The notes under the pieces: generated by a model
Databases searched by the model: none
Seen by the model: the letters and a program-made list of their open reading frames with translations, nothing else
What the model was told of the DNA's origin: nothing
DNA from: Arcanobacterium sp.
GTDB lineage: Bacteria > Actinomycetota > Actinomycetes > Actinomycetales > Actinomycetaceae
Direction: 5' to 3'
Length of the DNA stretch: 64,000 bases
NCBI GenBank assembly: GCA_022783665.1
Contig: JALFZJ010000033.1
Coordinates: forward strand, 29,131 to 93,130
Shown here: in pieces, positions 25,106 through 33,640 of the stretch
Layout of the letters: the number at the start of each line of letters is the position of its first letter
Position numbering within the stretch: position 1 is the first letter of the stretch
Program-made: the position numbers and the translations under genes

Positions 25106-26188
25106 GTGAAGACATTGAAGAGTTTTGCTGCGATTGCAGCTGCAAGTGCTCTAGCTTTGGGTGCTTGTTCGAATTCCTCTGATTCAGAAGCAGGCAGTGC
25201 GTCATCGGAAGGCGCTGCGGCAGGGTCTGATTTCAAGGCATGCTTGGTATCTGATGCTGGCGGCTGGGATGATAAGTCGTTCAACGAGTCGGCTTACAAT
25301 GGCCTTCAGGAAGCCAAGGATGAATTTGGTATCGAGATCAACACCGCTGAGTCGGGCGGCGATTCCGATTTCGGCCCGAACACTCAGGCCATGGTAGACG
25401 ACGGCTGCAATATGGTGATTGGTATCGGCTTCCTCCTTGAGCCGGCAATCCATGACGCCGCTACGAACAATACGGATCTCGAGTTCGGTTTGGTGGACTC
25501 ACCATTCGCTGATCCGGCGCCTGAGAACGGGCGCGCTTTGTTGTTCAATACGCAGGAAGCCTCCTACCTCGCTGGTTACGTTGCTGCAGGCACCACGAAG
25601 ACGGGTACAGTGGCAACATTCGGTGGGATGAATATTCCTTCCGTATCGATCTTCATGGACGGTTTTGTTGACGGCGTTGCCGCATACAACGAGGCCAAGG
25701 GTGCAGATGTGAAGGTGCTCGGCTGGGATAAGGACGCTCAGGAAGGTTCCTTCGCTGAAACATTCGATGATCAGGCAAAAGGCAAAGCTATCGCTGAAGG
25801 CTTCATCTCTCAAGGTGCTGACATCATCATGCCAGTGGCGGGGCCGGTGGGTCTCGGTGCTGCAGCAGCTGCACAGGCGGCAGGCGAAACGTACATCATC
25901 GGCGTTGACGCTGACTGGTACGAGACTGCACCAGACTACTCAAGCATTGTGCTCACGTCGGTGATCAAAGAGATCGGTGCCGCTGTGAAAGACACCGTGA
26001 AGGTGGGTATTGATGGCAACTTCACCTCAGAACCATACGTTGGCACTATTGCCAATGGTGGTCTTGCTATCGCCCCGTTCCACGATCTTGATTCGATGGT
26101 ATCGGACGATGTGAAGAGTGAAGTGCAGGCGCTACAAGATCAAATCGCCTCTGGCGAGCTCGTTGTAGAATCGCCGTCTGCGAACTAA
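25106..26188 (+). CDS. bmpA: BMP-family nucleoside-binding lipoprotein
   Basis: A 360-residue substrate-binding lipoprotein. The signal peptide ends in the lipobox LGAC with Cys21, followed by a Ser/Gly/Ala linker. The BMP domain follows: SDAGGWDDKSFNESAYNGL, a VDSPFADPAPENGR region, and FNTQEASYLAGYVA. It captures nucleosides outside the membrane for the ABC importer encoded 200 bp downstream. CAGGAG precedes the GTG. The gene is separated from the importer by a terminator, consistent with higher expression of the binding protein. Confidence 0.93.
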   Translation: MKTLKSFAAIAAASALALGACSNSSDSEAGSASSEGAAAGSDFKACLVSDAGGWDDKSFNESAYNGLQEAKDEFGIEINTAESGGDSDFGPNTQAMVDDGCNMVIGIGFLLEPAIHDAATNNTDLEFGLVDSPFADPAPENGRALLFNTQEASYLAGYVAAGTTKTGTVATFGGMNIPSVSIFMDGFVDGVAAYNEAKGADVKVLGWDKDAQEGSFAETFDDQAKGKAIAEGFISQGADIIMPVAGPVGLGAAAAAQAAGETYIIGVDADWYETAPDYSSIVLTSVIKEIGAAVKDTVKVGIDGNFTSEPYVGTIANGGLAIAPFHDLDSMVSDDVKSEVQALQDQIASGELVVESPSAN

Positions 26189-26228
26189 TTCAGGCAGCTC
26201 CCTTGCGGGCTGGTTGATCAAGCAATAC

Positions 26229-26267
26229 ATAGTGGAGGTTGGTTTTTTCTAAGCCGGCCTCCACTAT
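26229..26267 (+). terminator. Terminator after bmpA
   Basis: Stem ATAGTGGAGG (26229-26238) and CCTCCACTAT (26258-26267), a perfect 10-bp pairing with a T-rich loop, followed by TTGTAAAT. It lies 40 bases past the bmpA stop. Confidence 0.7.
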
Positions 26268-26347
26268 TTGTAAATCCATACTGTAATGGCTTGTGTGAAC
26301 TCACAGTATTACGGCCGGTTCGATGTAATACGCCCTCAGTGAACTTG

Positions 26348-26353
26348 TATAAT
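26348..26353 (+). promoter_or_regulatory. Consensus -10 box for the ABC importer genes
   Basis: TATAAT matches the consensus -10 exactly, about 50 bp before the ATPase start. No good -35 is present 16-18 bp upstream, so the box would depend on context or an activator. Confidence 0.45.
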
Positions 26354-26405
26354 AGGGCGACTGCTGAAATTAGCACTACTCGATGAAGAGGTGAAAGGGG
26401 CGCCC

Positions 26406-27941
26406 GTGAAGCTCGAGTTAAAAGGAATCACGAAGCGTTTTGGGCCACTTGTGGCGAATGACCATATTGATCTCGTGGTTGAGGAAGGGCATATCCACGC
26501 GCTCTTGGGAGAAAACGGAGCCGGCAAATCCACGCTGATGAACGTGCTTTACGGACTATATGATCCAGACGAAGGAGAAGTTCTCCTCGATGGCAAACCC
26601 GTTACATTTAGAGGTCCAGGGGATGCAGTAGCGGCTGGAATTGGAATGGTGCACCAGCACTTCATGCTTATTCCGGTGTTTACGGTAGCGGAGTCTATTG
26701 CACTCGGCTATGAACCCACCAAAGCGGCCGGTTTGATCGATATGAAGAAGGCGCGCCAGACGGTACGCGAGGTGTCAGCTCGCTTTGGATTCGATCTCGA
26801 TCCAGATGCCTATATTGAAGATCTATCGGTGGGTGCCCAACAGCGCGTCGAAATCGTCAAAGCTCTTTCGCGTGATGCGAAGGTCCTCATTCTTGATGAG
26901 CCTACCGCTGTGCTTACCCCACAGGAAACCGATGAGCTCATGGAAATCATGAAGCAACTTGCAGCACAAGGCACCTCGATCGTCTTTATCACTCACAAAC
27001 TGCGTGAAGTGCGTGCAGTTGCCGACGACATCACCGTGATCCGCCGAGGCAAAGTGGTAGGGAAAGCTGATCCTAAATCTTCAGAAGCTGATCTGGCAAC
27101 GATGATGGTTGGTCGGCCGGTGATGATGCGTGTGGACAAAGCCGCCCCTCAGCTCGGTGAGGTTGCTCTTAGTTTTGACGACGTCACTCTTCTTGCCGAA
27201 AACGGAACACACGTGCTCGACCACGTGAGTTTCGACCTGCGCCGCGGGGAAGTCCTTGCGATTGCGGGCGTCCAAGGTAACGGGCAGACAGAGCTTGCAG
27301 AAGTTATTCTCGGCTTAGAGAAGCCAACGGCAGGAAGCATCAGCCTCGACGGGGAAGCACTCGATGGAAAATCTGTACGCAAGATTATTGATCAAGGCGT
27401 CGGGTTCATACCGGAGGATCGTTCAAAAGACGGTGCCATTTCGTCTTTTTCTATCACCGAAAATCTTATTGTGGATCAATACAAGAATGCTCCTTTTTCT
27501 TCTGGTCCGGCATTGAAGCCTAAGGCTATCAACGCCCATGCGCAAAGACTAGCCGAGGAGTTCGACATTCGCCTCACCCGCACAAGCGATCCTATTTCCA
27601 CGCTCTCTGGGGGAAATGCTCAAAAGGTGGTTGTTGCGCGTGAACTTTCCCGTGAGCTTCGCCTCCTCGTGGCAAACCAGCCGACGCGTGGCGTCGATGT
27701 GGGCTCGATCGAATTCATTCACAAGAGGATCATCGAAGAACGAGACGCCGGCACTCCTGTACTTCTCGTCAGCTCAGAACTCGATGAGGTAGTGAGCCTC
27801 GCAGACAGAATCGCCGTCATGTACCGCGGCAAGATTATCGGCATCGTACCCGCTGATACATCACGCGACGCGCTTGGCCTGATGATGGCAGGCGTACCGC
27901 AAGATGAGGCACTCGCCTCAGTGGAGCAGGAGGCGAAGTGA
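26406..27941 (+). CDS. nupA: Nucleoside ABC importer, ATP-binding protein
   Basis: A 511-residue tandem ABC ATPase. The first cassette has Walker A GENGAGKST, Q-loop GMVHQHFMLI, signature LSVGAQQRVEI and Walker B LILDEPTAVLT. The second has the degenerate GVQGNGQTE in place of Walker A, LSGGNAQKVVVARE and VANQPTRGVDVG. This arrangement is usual for sugar/nucleoside importers of the BMP type (YufO, NupA). GTG at 26406 follows AAAGGGG; an in-frame GTG at 26391 lies before that site. The stop overlaps the first permease gene (GTGA). Confidence 0.93.
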   Translation: MKLELKGITKRFGPLVANDHIDLVVEEGHIHALLGENGAGKSTLMNVLYGLYDPDEGEVLLDGKPVTFRGPGDAVAAGIGMVHQHFMLIPVFTVAESIALGYEPTKAAGLIDMKKARQTVREVSARFGFDLDPDAYIEDLSVGAQQRVEIVKALSRDAKVLILDEPTAVLTPQETDELMEIMKQLAAQGTSIVFITHKLREVRAVADDITVIRRGKVVGKADPKSSEADLATMMVGRPVMMRVDKAAPQLGEVALSFDDVTLLAENGTHVLDHVSFDLRRGEVLAIAGVQGNGQTELAEVILGLEKPTAGSISLDGEALDGKSVRKIIDQGVGFIPEDRSKDGAISSFSITENLIVDQYKNAPFSSGPALKPKAINAHAQRLAEEFDIRLTRTSDPISTLSGGNAQKVVVARELSRELRLLVANQPTRGVDVGSIEFIHKRIIEERDAGTPVLLVSSELDEVVSLADRIAVMYRGKIIGIVPADTSRDALGLMMAGVPQDEALASVEQEAK

Positions 27942-29320
27942 TGAATCAAAGGAACACACAGATGAAACAACACGCTGGGGCGGGTGCCTGGCTAAGGGCT
28001 ATGGCTCATCACGGGCTGCGCTCAGACTGGCTCGTAGGTATCCTCGCCGTCATCATCGCTTTCGCACTTGGTGCGATTCTCATCGTTATCTCGGGTGCCT
28101 CTGTGGGCGACGCATATATCGCCATGTTCAAAGGCGCCATTTTCAACCCAGACGTGCTTGACTCGCGCGGTTTCGATCAAGCGATCCGTCCACTCACTGA
28201 CTCTTTGCGTTTTGCAGCCCCTTTGATTCTCGCTGGCCTCGGTCTTGGCTTCGGTTTCCGAGCCGGTTTGTTTAACATCGGCGGTCAAGGCCAGGTGATT
28301 TTCGGGGCACTCGGTGCAATTGCGGTGTCGATTTTTCTTGATCTTCCGCCTGTAGCGCATCTCGTCGTAGCGCTTCTGGCAGCTATGATAGCCGGTGGTA
28401 TCTACGCTGGCATTGCTGGCTTCCTTAAGGCCAAAACGGGCGCCAACGAAGTGATCATTACGATCATGTTGAACAATATCGCAGGGTTGGCAATTGCCTA
28501 TGCGCTATCGAAGAAAGCTTGGCAGAAGCCGGGGCAATCCAATCTCATCACGCCGCGGGCAGAAGATTCAGCAGCGCTACCAACGATTCTCCCCGCACCG
28601 TTCAAACTCCATCTAGGTTTTGTGATCGCTGTGATCGCAGTGATCGTGTACTGGTGGCTTTTGGAGCGATCCACATTCGGTTTCGAGGTACGAGCGGTTG
28701 GCGCGAATCCTAACGCTGCTAAGACGGCGGGTATGAGTATCGGCACGGTGACGACGCTAACGATGGTGGTTTCTGGCATTTTTGCAGGATTGGCAGGGGC
28801 GAATGAAGCCCTTGGGACGATGTATCACGATAATATCGGCGTCACGCCAACCGTGGCGGGTTCAATTGGTTTTGATGCTATCACCGTGGCTCTTCTCGGG
28901 AGGAACAAGCCGATCGGTATTTTCCTCTCGGGTTTGCTATTCGGTGCTTTCAAAGCCGGGGGGTTCAAGATGCAAACCCAGGGAGTACCTATCGATATGA
29001 TCCTGATTCTCGAATCTGTGATCGTGCTACTGATTGCGGCTCCTGCGCTCGTGCGTTGGCTATTCCATCTACCAAAGCCTGACGGCAAGAGCCTTCGTTC
29101 AATCGTAGCCGGTATATCCGGTGCGCCAGGGACTAGCTCAGCTACATCAGGTTCCCTCCAGGAAGGCGCTCAACACACAGGCACATGGGAAAATGGTGCC
29201 CGAAATCGAGCGCATGAACCGGCGTCTGTGGCAGGCAATGAGGATGCCGAGAATCGATTGAATCGAGAGTCTTCACCCTTAAGAGCACAAACAACGAGTG
29301 GAAAGGAGGAGCAGGCATGA
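27938..29320 (+). CDS. nupB: Nucleoside ABC importer, permease 1
   Basis: A 460-residue BPD_transp_2-type permease with about 8-10 membrane segments; GFRAGLFNIGGQGQ and KTGANEVIITIMLNNIA are conserved in YufP/NupB-type proteins. The C-terminal 80 residues after the last membrane span are polar and low in complexity, longer than usual. It is coupled by 4-bp overlaps to the ATPase before it and the second permease after it. Confidence 0.92.
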   Translation: MMNQRNTQMKQHAGAGAWLRAMAHHGLRSDWLVGILAVIIAFALGAILIVISGASVGDAYIAMFKGAIFNPDVLDSRGFDQAIRPLTDSLRFAAPLILAGLGLGFGFRAGLFNIGGQGQVIFGALGAIAVSIFLDLPPVAHLVVALLAAMIAGGIYAGIAGFLKAKTGANEVIITIMLNNIAGLAIAYALSKKAWQKPGQSNLITPRAEDSAALPTILPAPFKLHLGFVIAVIAVIVYWWLLERSTFGFEVRAVGANPNAAKTAGMSIGTVTTLTMVVSGIFAGLAGANEALGTMYHDNIGVTPTVAGSIGFDAITVALLGRNKPIGIFLSGLLFGAFKAGGFKMQTQGVPIDMILILESVIVLLIAAPALVRWLFHLPKPDGKSLRSIVAGISGAPGTSSATSGSLQEGAQHTGTWENGARNRAHEPASVAGNEDAENRLNRESSPLRAQTTSGKEEQA

Positions 29321-30615
29321 CGACGTCTACACTTTCGACTCCGGCGGCAGACCTCGCCGTGAAAGAGAAGCTGAGTTGGAAGCTTCCCATCACGTTTGCG
29401 CTTGCCGCGCTTTTGGTGATGATTTTCGCGGTGAAAGCATCAGGTGATACCCTCGTGCGTCTCAACGATCGCCGCTCAGCGTTTACTATTCCTGACTTCT
29501 CCGTACCCGTGACTCCCACGCTATGGGCGTTCTTCATTATCATCTTGGCAGCTACCGCATGGAGCGTCGTTTCGGTGCTCAGCCGTGGTAAATACGGCAA
29601 GCTCGGCCACACAATCGATCTCATTGTGGCGATTGCTGTAGGTTTACTCACTGTGGTAGGGCTGCTACTTTTTGCGGGTGCAGGCTCTACAGGCGCCCTT
29701 GCTTTGACGACGACCCTGGGCGTCACCGTAGCAATTTCGACCCCGCTCATCTTCGGATCTCTTTCGGGCGTGCTCTCTGAGCATGTAGGCGTTGTGAATA
29801 TCGCTATTGAAGGCGATCTTCTTGTGGGTGCTTTTATGGGCGTCATGGCGGCGAGCTTCTTCAAGACGCCGTATGCCGGATTGATTGCAGCGCCTCTCGC
29901 GGGTGCAGTCGTAGGCGCTCTGCTAGCTCTCTTCTCCGTAAAATATGGCGTGGATCAGATCATTGTAGGCGTGGTGTTGAACGTACTGTGCCTTGGTTTG
30001 ACGACGTTCTTCTACGGCACTTTGATGACGGATAATGCCCAGCTCCTTAACACCAACCGTCATTCCTTCCACGCGATACGAATCCCGCTCCTTGCAGATA
30101 TTCCAGTAATCGGCCCGATTCTATTCGACCAAACGATCCTCGTGTACATCATGTATGTAGTCGTGGCGGTACTTACCGTATTCTTGTATCGCAGCCGCTG
30201 GGGCCTGCGCATGCGTGCGGTAGGTGAGCATCCGCGCGCCGCCGATACTGTGGGTATCAACGTCAATCGCACGCGTACACGCAACGCAATCCTCGGCTCG
30301 GCGCTTGCTGGCCTTGGCGGCGCCTTCTTCACCATCGGGCAAGGGTTGGCGTTCACGGATAATATGTCTGCTGGCAACGGCTACATCGCCCTCGCTGCAA
30401 TGATCCTTGGAAAATGGCATCCTATCGGTGCCTTGGGTGCATCGCTTATGTTCGGCTTTGCAACGGCTGTGGCTCAGCTCATGCCGAATCTTACTAATGC
30501 GATACCTTCCCAACTGGTCAATATGCTTCCGTACGTCATTACGATCATTGCTGTGGCTGGCTTCGTCGGAAAGAGCCGGCCACCGGCTGCAGAAAACATC
30601 CCATACGTAAAGTAG
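29317..30615 (+). CDS. nupC: Nucleoside ABC importer, permease 2
   Basis: A 432-residue second permease. It carries SEHVGVVNIAIEGDLLVGAF, GVDQIIVGVVLNVLCLG, RAVGEHPRAADTVGI and YIALAAMILGKWHP, as in the YufQ/NupC family. About 9-10 membrane segments; the N-terminal 20 residues are cytoplasmic. AAAGGAGGAG precedes the ATG, which overlaps the stop of permease 1. With the ATPase and BmpA it completes a nucleoside importer feeding the cdd-deoA-deoC genes that follow. Confidence 0.92.
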   Translation: MTTSTLSTPAADLAVKEKLSWKLPITFALAALLVMIFAVKASGDTLVRLNDRRSAFTIPDFSVPVTPTLWAFFIIILAATAWSVVSVLSRGKYGKLGHTIDLIVAIAVGLLTVVGLLLFAGAGSTGALALTTTLGVTVAISTPLIFGSLSGVLSEHVGVVNIAIEGDLLVGAFMGVMAASFFKTPYAGLIAAPLAGAVVGALLALFSVKYGVDQIIVGVVLNVLCLGLTTFFYGTLMTDNAQLLNTNRHSFHAIRIPLLADIPVIGPILFDQTILVYIMYVVVAVLTVFLYRSRWGLRMRAVGEHPRAADTVGINVNRTRTRNAILGSALAGLGGAFFTIGQGLAFTDNMSAGNGYIALAAMILGKWHPIGALGASLMFGFATAVAQLMPNLTNAIPSQLVNMLPYVITIIAVAGFVGKSRPPAAENIPYVK

Positions 30616-30645
30616 CGCGATATAAGCGAGATTAGGGAGGCAAAA

Positions 30646-31071
30646 GTGAGAGTGTCAGACGCTGTGATCGACTGGGATTCACTGTTTGAGCTCGCCCGTG
30701 AGGCCGCTTCGCACGCATACGCGCCCTACAGTGGCTATCCGGTTGGGGTTGCCGGATTAGTGGACGACGGCAGAACCGTATCAGGATGCAATGTAGAAAA
30801 CGCAGCTTATGGCGTGGGATTGTGCGCCGAATGCGGGATGGTAAGTGACCTTATTCGCACTGGCGGAGGAAAGCTGGTGGCGGTAGCATGCGTTAACGGC
30901 AACGGTGATCCGCTCATGCCGTGCGGGCGGTGCCGGCAGCTGTTGTGGGAGCACGGCACACCGCGTACCTTGCTGCGAATCGAACGCGGAACGGTAACGC
31001 TCAGTGAACTGTTGCCCGATGCCTTCGGTGCGAATAACCTCGATGACGTTGAAGGATCACGAGCGGGCTAA
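30646..31071 (+). CDS. cdd: Cytidine deaminase
   Basis: A 141-residue zinc enzyme that deaminates cytidine and deoxycytidine. The catalytic motif is GLCAECGM (Cys-Ala-Glu) after GCNVENAAYG, and the second zinc motif is PCGRCRQ. AGGGAGG precedes the GTG. It lies 30 bp after permease 2, so it is probably in the same transcript, converting imported cytidine before phosphorolysis. Confidence 0.95.
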   Translation: MRVSDAVIDWDSLFELAREAASHAYAPYSGYPVGVAGLVDDGRTVSGCNVENAAYGVGLCAECGMVSDLIRTGGGKLVAVACVNGNGDPLMPCGRCRQLLWEHGTPRTLLRIERGTVTLSELLPDAFGANNLDDVEGSRAG

Positions 31072-31176
31072 TCGAAACTGCATTTTCCGTGAGGTGGGCG
31101 CACGGTACTCTACCCACACCCAGGGCGGCAAGCCATTAACACGAGCCTGATATGCAGGGCGGATGGGAGTAGAACT

Positions 31177-32469
31177 ATGGCAGAACAATTTGACGCGGTG
31201 GACGTCATCCGCCATAAACGAGATGGCAACAAACTTGGGGCAGAAGAAATTGCCTGGGTGATTGACGCTTATACTCGCGGCGTCGTCAAAGACGAGCAAA
31301 TGAGCGCCCTTGCTATGGCGATTTTCCTCAACGGGATGGATCGGGAGGAAATCGCACAGTGGACGGCCGCGATGATCGCCTCAGGGGAACGGATGGATTT
31401 TTCTGGTCTCGGGCGCAAAACAGCGGACAAGCATTCTACCGGGGGAGTGGGCGACAAGATCACTCTGCCGCTCGCACCGCTTGTGGCCGTATATGGCGTG
31501 GCTGTGCCTCAGCTTTCTGGTAGGGGGCTCGGGCACACCGGTGGTACGCTCGACAAACTCGAATCCATCCCTGGCTGGCGGGCAAATCTTAGCAACGATG
31601 AGATTATGCGCCAGCTCGGGCTCGATGGCCCAGGTGCCGTCATCTGCGCTGCTGGTTCGGGGCTTGCCCCTGCCGACAAGAAGCTCTACGCCCTCCGGGA
31701 CACAACGAGCACCGTGGATTGTGTGCCCCTTATTGCGAGCTCGATTATGAGCAAGAAGATCGCTGAGGGTACAGATTCTCTTGTGCTCGACGTCAAGGTG
31801 GGTTCTGGCGCATTCATGAAGGATCTTGATGCCGCCAGGGAGTTGGCTAATACGATGGTGGATCTTGGCTCAGACGCTGGCGTTCACACCGTGGCACTGC
31901 TTACGGATATGAGCACGCCGCTAGGTTTGAAGGTGGGCAATGCACTCGAAGTTGAAGAGAGCATCGAGGTGTTGGCTGGTGGCGGGCCGAGAGACGTCAT
32001 AGATCTCACTCTCGCATTGGCGCGCGAAATGCTTTCAGCTGCAGGCCAGCCAGACGCCGATGTGGACGAAGCGTTGCGTGATGGCCGAGCAATGGACAAA
32101 TGGCGAGAGATGATCGAGATGCAAGGGGGAGATCCTGATGCCGATCTCCCTCGAGCCGCCGATACGCTCGATGTGTATGCTCAGGATTCAGGCACCCTTG
32201 AGGTGCTCGATGCGCTCGCGGTTGGGGTAGCTAGTTGGCGCCTCGGAGCAGGCAGGGCGTTCCAAGGCGAGGCCGTGCAAGCAGGTGCAGGTATTGAAAT
32301 CTTTGCGAAGCCGGGTGATCGTGTGCGTGAAGGGCAGAAAATCATGACGCTCCACACCGATGAACCAGAACGCTTCGGTCGCGCGCTCGAAGCTCTAGAG
32401 GGTGGAATCGTGATAGGCGAATCTAAGCCGCAACGGCCGAACGTCATACTTGAAAGGATCGCACGCTGA
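31177..32469 (+). CDS. deoA: Thymidine phosphorylase
   Basis: A 430-residue pyrimidine nucleoside phosphorylase releasing base and (deoxy)ribose 1-phosphate. The phosphate-site motif KHSTGGVGDK and the SGRGLGHTGGTLDKLE signature are intact; the C-terminal alpha/beta domain contains GDRVREGQKIMTLH. The length is usual for the family. A 105-bp gap separates it from cdd, with GGGAG before the ATG. It is the step between Cdd and DeoC in deoxynucleoside breakdown. Confidence 0.96.
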   Translation: MAEQFDAVDVIRHKRDGNKLGAEEIAWVIDAYTRGVVKDEQMSALAMAIFLNGMDREEIAQWTAAMIASGERMDFSGLGRKTADKHSTGGVGDKITLPLAPLVAVYGVAVPQLSGRGLGHTGGTLDKLESIPGWRANLSNDEIMRQLGLDGPGAVICAAGSGLAPADKKLYALRDTTSTVDCVPLIASSIMSKKIAEGTDSLVLDVKVGSGAFMKDLDAARELANTMVDLGSDAGVHTVALLTDMSTPLGLKVGNALEVEESIEVLAGGGPRDVIDLTLALAREMLSAAGQPDADVDEALRDGRAMDKWREMIEMQGGDPDADLPRAADTLDVYAQDSGTLEVLDALAVGVASWRLGAGRAFQGEAVQAGAGIEIFAKPGDRVREGQKIMTLHTDEPERFGRALEALEGGIVIGESKPQRPNVILERIAR

Positions 32470-32527
32470 AGTGCGCCGCACCATTTACTGAGTTTAGTGA
32501 GTATTAGCAAGATAAGGAGAAACACTC

Positions 32528-33184
32528 ATGCCAACTCGCGAAGAAGTAGCCCGTATTATCGATCACACACTCCTCAAACCAGAGGCCACCATAGACGACG
32601 TTCGCCAACTCATCGAGGATGCGAAGAGTCTCGGCACTTATTCCGTGTGCGTCTCGCCGTCGATGCTTCCGCTGCCGGCTGATATCGATCTTGGAGATCT
32701 GCACCTTGCGGTTGTGTGCGGTTTTCCTTCCGGTGCAGTGGCCACAAACGTGAAAGCTATGGAAGCAGCTGTGGCTGTGGCTTCGGGTGCTGATGAAGTG
32801 GATATGGTTGTGAATATCGGAGCCGTCAAATCCCAGAAGTGGGACGATGTTGCATTCGATATTGCCTCGGTGCGTGAGGCGATTCCTTACGCGGTACTGA
32901 AGGTGATTATTGAATCAGCAGTACTCACAGATGATGAGATCGTGAGAGTCTGCGAGATCGCCCGCGAGGTTGGAGTCGATTTTGTGAAAACCTCTACTGG
33001 GTTCCACCCGGCAGGGGGCGCTTCGGTTCATGCAGTGACGCTGATGAAACAGACGGTTGGCGACGATCTTGAGGTGAAAGCCTCGGGTGGAATCCATGAT
33101 GGGAAGTTCGCGGCCGAACTTATCGAGGCAGGGGCTACCCGCCTCGGCCTCTCCGGCTCTCAGAAGGTACTCGACACTCTTTGA
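32528..33184 (+). CDS. deoC: Deoxyribose-phosphate aldolase
   Basis: A 218-residue TIM-barrel class I aldolase cleaving deoxyribose 5-phosphate to glyceraldehyde 3-phosphate and acetaldehyde. The Schiff-base Lys is in DFVKTSTGF, with the second catalytic Lys in EVKASGGI, and the strand VVCGFPSGA near the start. AAGGAG precedes the ATG. It ends the nup-cdd-deoA-deoC run; sequence after it changes to AT-richer character and a bacteriocin-like cassette. Confidence 0.96.
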   Translation: MPTREEVARIIDHTLLKPEATIDDVRQLIEDAKSLGTYSVCVSPSMLPLPADIDLGDLHLAVVCGFPSGAVATNVKAMEAAVAVASGADEVDMVVNIGAVKSQKWDDVAFDIASVREAIPYAVLKVIIESAVLTDDEIVRVCEIAREVGVDFVKTSTGFHPAGGASVHAVTLMKQTVGDDLEVKASGGIHDGKFAAELIEAGATRLGLSGSQKVLDTL

Positions 33185-33297
33185 TAGTTAATTTATGTTT
33201 CATTGTAAAATCGGATTGATTATTGGTGTGGTGTTAGTGTGTTCTGTTAACGAAACCTCATATATGTCTTGATCGATGAGTATCAAGGGGGATAATC

Positions 33298-33612
33298 ATG
33301 AAACGTTTGAGGAATACAGTGCTTGCTGGAGTGACCGCTTTAGGCCTAATTGTAGGAGGAAGTTCCGCGGCTTTTGCAGTCTCGACTCTTGGCGGTGACT
33401 GGTATTATGGCACTAACTACACCACGGGAAATGCAACGTCGTCGTTTTATCACGGATCCGCCTCTCACTGGACATCAATAGGGACGTCCAGTGGGAAGTA
33501 CGCACGTGCCTCAGCTGGTGCGGGAAAGACCGCCTCTACGTGGCTATGGAGAACGCCCGGATCATCGGTAACGTTTAAAGCGGGCGCCAACGGAAAGACC
33601 GTCACTCGCTGA
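33298..33612 (+). CDS. Lactococcin 972-like secreted peptide
   Basis: A 104-residue exported protein. Residues 1-27 form a signal peptide (KRLR, hydrophobic core, cleavage after SAAFA). The mature part, about 77 residues, is Gly/Ser/Thr/Trp-rich with GGDWYYGT, SSFYHGSASHWTS and the following Gly/Ala-rich segment, resembling lactococcin 972-family bacteriocins, which block septum formation through lipid II. AAGGGGG precedes the ATG. The next two genes encode the membrane protein and ABC ATPase that usually accompany this family. Activity is not shown by sequence. Confidence 0.72.
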   Translation: MKRLRNTVLAGVTALGLIVGGSSAAFAVSTLGGDWYYGTNYTTGNATSSFYHGSASHWTSIGTSSGKYARASAGAGKTASTWLWRTPGSSVTFKAGANGKTVTR

Positions 33613-33640
33613 TTGAGCGATACATCAAGGCTGGTTATGT

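Noticed and set aside
33268..33287. CTTGAT and ATCAAG arms before the lactococcin 972-like gene as an Fnr-type box
   Set aside because: The arms are separated by 8 bases rather than the 4 expected between TTGAT and ATCAA, and they lie next to the ribosome-binding site. It may be a small mRNA hairpin instead.
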